Below are positions 1 through 5,058 of a stretch of 7,323 nucleotides of DNA, one piece after another (position 1 is the first letter of the stretch; every line of letters starts with the position of its first letter). The translations under genes were made by a program, and so were the position numbers. The notes beneath the pieces are model-generated. The model saw only the letters and a list, made by a program, of their open reading frames with translations. It did not search any database and was not told the origin of the DNA. The stretch comes from an uncultured Eubacteriales bacterium (lineage in GTDB: Bacteria; Bacillota; Clostridia; Lachnospirales; Lachnospiraceae), in NCBI GenBank assembly GCA_900321915.1, contig ONXW01000258.1, positions 1 through 7,323 of the forward strand. The letters run 5' to 3'.

Positions 1-540
1 AGCGTACCATCCCGGCTCACGGGAACACTTTGCCGCGTACAGATCCCGGATTCGGATAATGCCGCAGTCTTTGAGCTCGGAGAGCGACGCCCCGGACAGG
101 TGGAATTCCTCAATCTCGTGGTCCCACACCTTCCGGGCAGGCTTGACCAGGACATGCGGGCGTCTGTCCGCGGTCCCGCCGTCTTCTCTGAATATGCTGC
201 CCGTCCCGGAGGACGCGCCCGGGAAGCCGCTCCCGGATGTGCCGGCTCCCCTTATGCCGGACAGCCTCTGAAGGCACTCTTCATGGTACTCCCGGATCCT
301 ATCGATAATTTCCACCTCGCTCCGCTTTCCCAGGTTGCGGATCCTTCTCAGGCCTTCGCCTTCATCTTCCCCGATTTTGACCAGCACATCCCCTATCGTG
401 GTGCAGCCGGCCCGCTTCAGGCAGTTGTAGGAGCGGACGGAAAGCTCAAGTACAGCGATATCCGCGCTGCGGAATTCCACTCCCCCCGTGCCTCTCTCAC
501 TCTTCTCTTTCCAGATGCTCTGGTTCTGTCTTTCGTTCAT
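1..540 (-). CDS. Stand-alone RNA polymerase alpha-CTD-like protein, two repeats (3' end off the window)
   Basis: Partial gene: 180 codons are open from ATG at 540-538 to the window edge, with no stop. Residues about 27-85 match the C-terminal domain of the RNA polymerase alpha subunit: a helix with LSVRSYNCLKRAG (33-45), TIGD (48-51) and RNLGKRS (68-74). By alignment to E. coli alpha, the UP-element contacts R265, N268, C269, L270, G296, S299 and E302 fall on R36, N39, C40, L41, G71, S74 and E77; K298 is replaced by R73. There is no alpha N-terminal domain, so it is not rpoA. A Gly/Ser/Arg-rich linker (about 94-135) leads to a second, weaker repeat (about 142-172, containing FHLSGASLSELKDCGI) that keeps the hydrophobic pattern but lacks the Arg/Asn/Cys contacts. 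The start is backed by GGAGG eight bases upstream. The gene overlaps the end of the Lrp gene by 44 bases, implying co-transcription. The family is known in Clostridia mostly as unstudied proteins; promoter DNA binding is inferred. Confidence 0.85.
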   Translation of the reverse strand, partial: MNERQNQSIWKEKSERGTGGVEFRSADIAVLELSVRSYNCLKRAGCTTIGDVLVKIGEDEGEGLRRIRNLGKRSEVEIIDRIREYHEECLQRLSGIRGAGTSGSGFPGASSGTGSIFREDGGTADRRPHVLVKPARKVWDHEIEEFHLSGASLSELKDCGIIRIRDLYAAKCSREPGWYA

Positions 541-997
541 ATTCGACGCCTCCGTCCCGATCCATCAGGGTCGAGAGAATGGTGTGAACCGCAATCCGGT
601 TTACTCCCAGCTTCTCCCGGTAGATGGTCTTTGCAAAATTTTCCAGGTTCCTGCTGTTGGAAGCAAAACCTGCCGCGTGGAGGCGGCATTCCCCCGACAG
701 GCCGTAGATCTGGCGGATCATCTTTTCGTGAGCCAGATATTCGGTCACATCCCCGTAGCTGTCGGGACGGCATTCCAGGTCCATCACAAACCGGATCCCC
801 TCCGGTGCCGCTGTCGGATTGATGACAGTATGATATCCCCTGATAATGCCCTTCTCCTCCATGGCCCGCATCCTTGCCTTTACGGATACCCGTGAGATAC
901 CGACCCTTTCGCCGATCTCCCTGTAGGTGAGACGGGCGTTCTCGCAAATGACATCCAGTATGCGGTTGTCAATCTCATCCAATCCTTCGATATTCAT
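497..997 (-). CDS. Lrp/AsnC-family transcriptional regulator
   Basis: A 166-residue protein of normal family length (about 150-165). The N-terminal winged helix-turn-helix starts LDEIDNRIL (6-14) and continues with LTYREIGERVGIS (23-35) and SVKARMRAMEEKGII (38-52), the classic Lrp pattern for DNA recognition. Residues about 65-147 form the RAM ligand-binding and oligomerisation domain, including the GLSGEC turn at 99-104. The tail (about 148-166) is unusually charged (Glu/Arg-rich); its codons overlap the start of the next gene. The start is supported by AGGGAGG just upstream. It has its own sigma-A-like promoter and an 80-90 base leader with inverted repeats that could be an operator or RNA structure. 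Members usually respond to an amino acid and often control neighbouring genes; the effector and targets here cannot be read from the sequence. The RAM domain is less typical than the HTH, so a specific Lrp, AsnC or AlsR-type assignment is not justified. Confidence 0.93.
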   Translation of the reverse strand: MNIEGLDEIDNRILDVICENARLTYREIGERVGISRVSVKARMRAMEEKGIIRGYHTVINPTAAPEGIRFVMDLECRPDSYGDVTEYLAHEKMIRQIYGLSGECRLHAAGFASNSRNLENFAKTIYREKLGVNRIAVHTILSTLMDRDGGVEYERKTEPEHLEREE

Positions 998-1013
998 GGT
1001 ATCCTCCCTCCGG

Positions 1014-1053
1014 AAAGCAGGCTGTATGTTCTCCGGGCGGATGCTTTACAGCC
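1014..1053 (-). promoter_or_regulatory. Competing inverted repeats in the Lrp leader
   Basis: Two overlapping inverted repeats lie between the promoter and the Lrp ribosome site. GGCTGTA (1053-1047 on the minus strand) can pair with TACAGCC (1026-1020), a 7-bp stem. AAAGCA (1047-1042) can pair with TGCTTT (1019-1014), a 6-bp stem that ends beside the GGAGGGAGG ribosome site. The arms interleave, so simple hairpins are mutually exclusive or would form a pseudoknot. They could instead be a dyad operator for the regulator itself. Function is inferred from position only. Confidence 0.35.
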
Positions 1054-1087
1054 GGTTTCTGCTTCATGGCGTCGACTCCATGGTTTT

Positions 1088-1117
1088 ATTATAGCGGGGG
1101 ATTCGGGGAATACGCAA
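1088..1117 (-). promoter_or_regulatory. Sigma-A-like promoter of the Lrp / alpha-CTD operon
   Basis: On the minus strand there is a perfect -10 TATAAT (1093-1088) and a -35-like TTGCGT (1117-1112), 18 bases apart. Transcription would start near 1081, giving a leader of about 84 bases before the Lrp ATG. The upstream DNA (about 1141-1200) is AT-rich and contains the palindrome taaaatttta (1158-1167), which could act as an UP element or operator. Confidence 0.75.
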
Positions 1118-1200
1118 GGGGATGACGGACATATAGAAAGCGAAGTCCTTCATTATGTAAAATTTTATCTTAACAGATTTCTTTTTGAATGATTTTTTCA

Positions 1201-1238
1201 GCAAAAAGAAAGGATGCCGCATCCGGCCGGATACGGCA
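1201..1238 (-). terminator. Rho-independent terminator after the fucO-like gene
   Basis: On the minus strand, TGCCGTATCC, loop GGCC, then GGATGCGGCA form a 10-bp stem (1238-1215, one G-T pair), followed by the T-rich run TCCTTTCTTTTT. It lies about 34 bases after the dehydrogenase stop codon and separates that gene from the Lrp promoter. Confidence 0.88.
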
Positions 1239-1271
1239 CCCCATATTCTTATCAGCGGGAAATTCCCCGGG

Positions 1272-2417
1272 TTACATCAGTTTGCGGAACATCTCCTCAA
1301 AATCGGCAAGGCTTGCTTCTCTCGGATTGCCCGGCGCGCAGGCGTCCGCAGCGGCAGACTCGCACAGGAACGGCAGGTCTTCTTCGCGGAGCTTCTCCAG
1401 CTTTGTCGGAATTCCTACATCCACGGACAGCTGCTGTACCGCGTCGATAGCAGCCTTCCGGTAGGTCTCCTGATCCATGCCTTCTGTATTTACGCCGAAG
1501 GCTTCTGCGATTGCTTTATACTTCTCGCCCGTATACTCCTTGTTGAATTCCATGACAATCGGAAGCATCATAGCGCAGGCGACGCCGTGGGGTGTGTCAT
1601 AGACAGCGCCCAGGGTGTGAGCCATGGAGTGCGCAATGCCCAGGCCGACGTTGGAGTACGCCATGGCGGTCACATACTGTGCCAGCGCCATGCCTTCCCT
1701 TCCGTCAGGATCATTTTCCACCGCCGCGCGGAGGTTCTTCGCGATAAGCTTGATTGCCTCAAGATCCAGGCAGTCGGACAGCGCCCATGCGCCATTCGTG
1801 GTGTAGCCTTCAATCGCGTGAGTCAGCGCGTCCATACCGGTGGAAGCGGTAAGGCCCTTCGGCATGGAGGACATCATATCCGGGTCAACGACAGCTACGT
1901 CGGGGATGTCATTGGGGTCCACACAGACGAATTTGCGCTTCTTTTCCACATCGGTGATAACGTAGTTGATGGTGGATTCCGCGCCGGTTCCGCCGGTGGT
2001 CGGGACTGCAATGGTAAATACCGTGCGCTTCTTTGTCGGAGCCACGCCCTCCAGGGAACGGACATCATAATACTCAGGGTTATTGACAATGATTCCGATG
2101 CCCTTGCCGGTATCCATGGAAGAGCCGCCGCCGATAGTAATCATGAAGTCAGCGCCGGATGCCTTGTAGGCGTCTACGCCTTCCTGCACGTTCTGGATCG
2201 TCGGATTCGGCTTAATGTTGGAGTAAACCTCAAATCCGATGTCATTGGCAGCGAGAAGATCCGTTACCTTCGCGGTTACGCCGAACTTTACCAGATCCGG
2301 GTCGGACGCGACAAACGCCTTCTTAAATCCTTTGGACTTTACGATGCCCGGAATCTCATTGATGGCGCCATGGCCATGGAATGACATACCATTGAGGACG
2401 AAACGATTAACAGCCAT
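1272..2417 (-). CDS. fucO: Iron-containing (group III) alcohol dehydrogenase, lactaldehyde reductase FucO-like
   Basis: A 381-residue cytoplasmic dehydrogenase, full length for the family (E. coli FucO is 383). It should reduce an aldehyde, such as lactaldehyde to 1,2-propanediol, with NADH. The N-terminal nucleotide-binding domain has GGGSS (96-100) and D102; D39 sits where FucO has the Asp linked to NAD over NADP preference. The C-terminal metal domain has D196, H200, H263 and H277, the same positions as the iron ligands of E. coli FucO. Long stretches resemble FucO, such as VRSLEG (119-124), INYVITD (150-156), RKFVCVDP (161-168) and DALTHAIEGY (196-205). The start is fixed by AAGGAGGT nine bases upstream. 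It has its own promoter and terminator and no fucose or rhamnose genes beside it, so the physiological substrate is uncertain; related clostridial enzymes act on butanal, 1,3-propanediol or similar compounds. The family is certain; the exact substrate is moderate. Confidence 0.93.
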   Translation of the reverse strand: MAVNRFVLNGMSFHGHGAINEIPGIVKSKGFKKAFVASDPDLVKFGVTAKVTDLLAANDIGFEVYSNIKPNPTIQNVQEGVDAYKASGADFMITIGGGSSMDTGKGIGIIVNNPEYYDVRSLEGVAPTKKRTVFTIAVPTTGGTGAESTINYVITDVEKKRKFVCVDPNDIPDVAVVDPDMMSSMPKGLTASTGMDALTHAIEGYTTNGAWALSDCLDLEAIKLIAKNLRAAVENDPDGREGMALAQYVTAMAYSNVGLGIAHSMAHTLGAVYDTPHGVACAMMLPIVMEFNKEYTGEKYKAIAEAFGVNTEGMDQETYRKAAIDAVQQLSVDVGIPTKLEKLREEDLPFLCESAAADACAPGNPREASLADFEEMFRKLM

Positions 2418-2470
2418 TATTAAGGTACCTCCTTGCAGTAAAAAAACTGTACATCTATAGTTCCATGCAT

Positions 2471-2499
2471 ATTATAAAACAATTTCTTATAAAAGACAA
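2471..2499 (-). promoter_or_regulatory. Sigma-A-like promoter of the fucO-like gene
   Basis: On the minus strand there is a -35 TTGTCT (2499-2494), a 17-base spacer and a perfect -10 TATAAT (2476-2471). It predicts a leader of about 45 bases ending in the consensus ribosome site AAGGAGGT (2434-2427). The -35 box lies within the T-rich tail of the preceding terminator. Confidence 0.8.
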
Positions 2500-2543
2500 A
2501 AGAAATCCCCGTTTTTCACCGCGATTTGCTGTGGAAAACGGGG
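2487..2543 (-). terminator. Rho-independent terminator after the dipeptidase gene
   Basis: On the minus strand, CCCCGTTTT (2543-2535) pairs perfectly with AAAACGGGG (2515-2507). The stem extends by CAC/GTG past one mismatch and is followed by TTTCTTTTGTCTTTT. It begins about 16 bases after the dipeptidase stop. The opposite strand also runs into a T-rich stretch, so it could work both ways. Confidence 0.85.
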
Positions 2544-2558
2544 ACGTTTTCTGTGTCT

Positions 2559-3218
2559 TTATTTTGCCAGCGCACTGTAAGAAACAGGGAATTCATAGTA
2601 GATATCCGGATAGGGCTCATTTTCCAGGGTAAAATGCCACCACTCGCAGTCGTAGGGGAGAAAACCGTGGCGCAGCATGGCTTTGCGCAGGGTCTCCCGG
2701 TTTTCCCGCTGCTCCGGGGTGATGCCGGTATACGAGGGATGGGATATTTCCCCGAAAAAGTCAAAGGGGCTTCCCATGTCCGCTTCTTTTCCCGTACGCA
2801 TGTCGAGGAGCGTCAGATCCACCGTGCTCCCGCGGCTGTGGGAAGACTGTTTCGCGATGTAGCCCTTCACAAAGAGCTCCTGCTTCTGCAGGTCCGGGTA
2901 AAAGTAGGGCTTCATGCGGATGTCGGTGTCCTCGATGCCCCAGAGGACAAACTGCCGCACCGCCATGGCTGGGCGGTAGGCGTCAAACACCTTCAGCCGG
3001 TATCCCTGGACAAACAGCTCGCGGCTGACCTCCTTCAGGGCCCGGGCCGCCTCCGCGGTGAGGAGCGCTATGGGCTCCTCGTAGCCGTCGATGCGCTCCC
3101 CGATAAAATTATAGCTGGAATAGTACCGTATTTCCTGAATGATGTCCGGCACATGTTCTGCGAGCACCACAAACCCAGAGGGGTCGCGGACCGCCCGCTT
3201 TTCAAAATCTGTCGCCAT
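2559..3218 (-). CDS. ddpX: D-alanyl-D-alanine dipeptidase (VanX/DdpX, peptidase family M15)
   Basis: A 219-residue zinc dipeptidase, slightly longer than VanX (202) and DdpX (193), with no signal peptide and so probably cytoplasmic. It hydrolyses free D-Ala-D-Ala. The zinc site is clear: SSHSRGSTVD (125-134) fits the SxHxxGxxxD motif with ligands H127 and D134, and EWWH (192-195) supplies the catalytic E192 and ligand H195. DAYRP (79-83) carries the family's conserved Arg, and MGSPFDFFGEISH (148-160) is typical. An upstream in-frame ATG at 3323 would add 35 residues but overlaps the preceding gene and lacks a ribosome site; the ATG at 3218 follows GAGGAAG at proper spacing, so it is preferred. 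It starts 10 bases after the lipoprotein stop, so the two are very likely co-translated. No vanH, vanA or vanRS homologue is visible, so a peptidoglycan-dipeptide recycling or turnover role is more likely than resistance (inference). Confidence 0.92.
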   Translation of the reverse strand: MATDFEKRAVRDPSGFVVLAEHVPDIIQEIRYYSSYNFIGERIDGYEEPIALLTAEAARALKEVSRELFVQGYRLKVFDAYRPAMAVRQFVLWGIEDTDIRMKPYFYPDLQKQELFVKGYIAKQSSHSRGSTVDLTLLDMRTGKEADMGSPFDFFGEISHPSYTGITPEQRENRETLRKAMLRHGFLPYDCEWWHFTLENEPYPDIYYEFPVSYSALAK

Positions 3219-3228
3219 GCTTTCTTCC

Positions 3229-4263
3229 TCAGTCTTTAGCCTTGTTGAAGACAACCGGTTCTTTATCCCCGTCGACCCAGGTGATGCTGCCGTCCTCGCT
3301 GAGTGCCAGGCTTCCTTCTTCACCTATGCCGTTATTCTCGATGTCCTTGCCGTCCTGGCTGATGAACCCGTTCCAGTAATACAGGGTGTTGGTGCTCATC
3401 TCATACTGGCCGTACAGGTCATAGGTCAGTGTAGTGTCGTCCGGCTGGTCCGCCTCGATCATGATATCGTAGGTGCTTCCCATATCCGTTAAATCGATGG
3501 TCATGAAGGCCTTGCCGTCCTCCGTCTCCCAGTCACCCTTGATGTCCGGGTAAACGATAACGTAGTCATCCTTGTCAAAAACAACCTGGAACGGATCCCA
3601 TCCATAGTCCTGGATCATCTCGATCGGCACGCCGGTTTCCTCGGAATACATGTGGGCAGAGCTGCAGCGGCTGTCCGTAATATCCTTTTCCGATGTCAGG
3701 TATGCCTCCATCAGCTCTTCGTCGATACCGAAGATTCTCTTCTCAGACGGACCGGAATCCGCTCCGCTCTCGACCTCGTCGAAAGAAACGACCTCAAAGG
3801 AATCCCCCGCCTTCTTCAGGTGGAAGCACCCAGGATAGCTCCCTCCGCTGCGTGACATGAGGGTAGTTCCCTTCAGCGCGTAATTGTCAATCCAGAACCG
3901 GCCCCATACCTTGATGTCCTCCGGATCGCTGTCGTCCACGCGGACAATGACATAGGCCGGGAGAGAGATATCGCAGGGATCATAGCCCGGAACGAACTTT
4001 TCCTTCATGTAATCCCAGATCACGGGAACATACGGGTCTTCCCCGGTGTAGGAGAACTCCGGGAGCTCAGCCTCCGCCTGCGCTTCGGTCTCCGCTTCCG
4101 TCTCTTCCGCGGGCGCTTCCGTTTCTTCCGCCGCTGCTTCCGTCTCTTCCGCAGCCGCTTCCGTGGCTGCCTCCGTGGGCTGGGCCTCCTGTTTTCCGCA
4201 TCCGGAAAGCACCGCCGCCGCCATCATCGTGGTCACCAGCGCTGCCGCAAAGACTTTTTTCAT
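3229..4263 (-). CDS. Secreted lipoprotein of unknown function with acidic Glu/Ala/Thr linker
   Basis: A 344-residue protein with a lipoprotein signal: Lys-Lys start, hydrophobic core and lipobox LSGC ending at C22, so it should be anchored on the outer face of the membrane. Residues about 23-66 are a low-complexity Glu/Ala/Thr linker built on a seven-residue repeat. The globular part (about 70-340) has no family I can name. It is aromatic and acidic, with three cysteines (C97, C146, C200), and its last about 100 residues (242-341) alternate in a way suggesting a beta-rich or lipocalin-like domain, for example KAFMTIDLTD (251-260) and TLYYWNGF (293-300). AAGGAGG lies about eight bases before the ATG. 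The stop TGA is part of the ribosome site of the dipeptidase, 10 bases before its ATG, which suggests a shared envelope role. Function is unknown; a ligand-binding or wall-associated role is only a guess. Confidence 0.88.
   Translation of the reverse strand: MKKVFAAALVTTMMAAAVLSGCGKQEAQPTEAATEAAAEETEAAAEETEAPAEETEAETEAQAEAELPEFSYTGEDPYVPVIWDYMKEKFVPGYDPCDISLPAYVIVRVDDSDPEDIKVWGRFWIDNYALKGTTLMSRSGGSYPGCFHLKKAGDSFEVVSFDEVESGADSGPSEKRIFGIDEELMEAYLTSEKDITDSRCSSAHMYSEETGVPIEMIQDYGWDPFQVVFDKDDYVIVYPDIKGDWETEDGKAFMTIDLTDMGSTYDIMIEADQPDDTTLTYDLYGQYEMSTNTLYYWNGFISQDGKDIENNGIGEEGSLALSEDGSITWVDGDKEPVVFNKAKD
4099..4161 (-). repeat. Three tandem 21-bp units encoding the acidic linker
   Basis: Three adjacent 21-base units (4161-4141, 4140-4120, 4119-4099 on the minus strand) encode EAAAEET, EAAAEET and EAPAEET. 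The units are close in DNA sequence with a few silent or single-base changes. Flanking codons continue the Glu/Ala/Thr composition with less order. Such a tract can change copy number by slippage without shifting the frame. Confidence 0.85.
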
Positions 4264-4280
4264 CGTTTTTTCCTCCTTAT

Positions 4281-4312
4281 TTCAATGATACCTTTCTGTG
4301 ATAAAGATTGAA
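4281..4312 (-). promoter_or_regulatory. Hairpin in the lipoprotein mRNA leader
   Basis: On the minus strand, TTCAAT (4312-4307) pairs with ATTGAA (4286-4281), and inside it CTTT (4306-4303) pairs with AAAG (4295-4292), leaving a loop of seven bases and a five-base bulge. It ends a few bases before the AAGGAGG ribosome site. It has no T-run, so it is not a terminator; it could be an operator dyad or an RNA structure tuning translation. Confidence 0.4.
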
Positions 4313-4332
4313 TTTCTTCCTCACGCAAATCT

Positions 4333-4338
4333 ATTATA
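4333..4338 (-). promoter_or_regulatory. Possible -10 element ahead of the lipoprotein gene
   Basis: A perfect TATAAT (4338-4333, minus strand) lies about 70 bases before the lipoprotein ATG. No good -35 sits at 16-18 bases; a consensus TTGACA (4353-4348) is present but only nine bases away. A weak TTTCAG is at 17-base spacing. An internal promoter for the lipoprotein-dipeptidase pair is possible but unproven. Confidence 0.4.
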
Positions 4339-4349
4339 TCCTATTCCTG

Positions 4350-5039
4350 TCAACTCTGAAAGTATTCCCGGAAAGCAAACCTGTCCTCAAAGGAAAAAAC
4401 TCTCTCCATCAGGGTCCCGAAGCGCCCGATGGTCCATCCGTTCAGCAGGGCGCATAAAAAAGTGCCCGCCTTGATCCCCTCGAAATGTCCGAAGCCGAAA
4501 AACAGGAAGCTCAGCAGTACGCTCAGCGCGCAGCTGATGAGGTCATAGACCGTTTTTACCCTGGTGATGTCCCATCCCTTTGCCGCGGAAACCTCCTTGA
4601 CAAAGAGTTCATACGCCTCCGGCGGGAGATAGGTGTGGAAGAAAAAGCTGATTGCCAGGGCGCACAGCAGAAAGCCGGCAATAAAGAATACCGCCCTTCC
4701 CCCCATTCCTGTCCGCGGCAGGAGCCGCACCAGCGCCATCCAGCCGTCCAGGGCGAACCCGTAGAGCACCGCCGTGACAAAGGAGAAGAGATATCCCCGC
4801 TTAAACCTTCCCATCAGCAGGGCCAGCACGATGAGCAACGCCGCCTGCAGCACATACTCGGACATGCCGAAGGTGTAGAAAGGGAAAAACTGTGATATCT
4901 TCAGGTGCAGGATATAGGCGGGGGCAACCACCATGGACATGCCGAAATCCGCCCGCTCCATGAGGGCTGTCCCCAGGGCGAGGATCAGGATGCCCGCAAT
5001 ATAAGCATATTCGGTGAAAAAGACTCTTTTCTCTTTCAT
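4350..5039 (-). CDS. YczE/YyaS/YitT-type integral membrane protein
   Basis: A 229-residue very hydrophobic protein with about five or six membrane segments (roughly 8-28, 55-76, 82-105, 114-136, 163-183, 188-210). The pattern resembles the YczE/YyaS/YitT family: an early GTALMERADFGMS (23-35) after the first helix, a central YGFALDGWM (93-101), and a late GIKAGTFLCALLNGWTIGRF block (188-207). The biochemical role of this family is not established. The start ATG is 20 bases after the stop of the inhibitor gene and lacks a clear ribosome site; a 10-base palindrome occupies that place. Translation may therefore be coupled to the upstream gene. The N-terminal MKEKR is a sensible cytoplasmic start. 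Family assignment is from motif memory; a multi-pass membrane protein is certain. Confidence 0.8.
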   Translation of the reverse strand: MKEKRVFFTEYAYIAGILILALGTALMERADFGMSMVVAPAYILHLKISQFFPFYTFGMSEYVLQAALLIVLALLMGRFKRGYLFSFVTAVLYGFALDGWMALVRLLPRTGMGGRAVFFIAGFLLCALAISFFFHTYLPPEAYELFVKEVSAAKGWDITRVKTVYDLISCALSVLLSFLFFGFGHFEGIKAGTFLCALLNGWTIGRFGTLMERVFSFEDRFAFREYFQS

Positions 5040-5042
5040 AGG

Positions 5043-5052
5043 GCAGGCCTGC
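5043..5052. repeat. 10-bp perfect palindrome between inhibitor and membrane-protein genes
   Basis: GCAGGCCTGC is self-complementary and fills the space where the ribosome site of the membrane-protein gene would be expected. It could be chance in this GC-rich DNA. Confidence 0.5.
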
Positions 5053-5058
5053 AGTTCT

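Noticed and set aside
100..822. Open frame of 240 codons on the plus strand at the left edge
   Set aside because: It lies opposite the alpha-CTD and Lrp genes, both with clear motifs and ribosome sites; its product is Pro/Arg-rich with no family features.
1185..2384. Open frame of 399 codons on the plus strand opposite the dehydrogenase gene
   Set aside because: It is antisense to an unmistakable FucO-like gene, has no recognisable domain or clear ribosome site, and arises from the codon bias of the real gene.
2440..2500. Possible Rex redox-repressor site at the fucO-like promoter
   Set aside because: AT-rich TTGTTTTATAAT resembles half a Rex site, but the symmetric TTAACAA half is missing.
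2526..3239. Open frame of 237 codons on the plus strand
   Set aside because: It is antisense to the D-Ala-D-Ala dipeptidase, with no motif.
3219..3323. 35-residue N-terminal extension of the dipeptidase from an upstream ATG
   Set aside because: It would overlap the lipoprotein's coding end, adds no family sequence and has no ribosome site, unlike the ATG at 3218.
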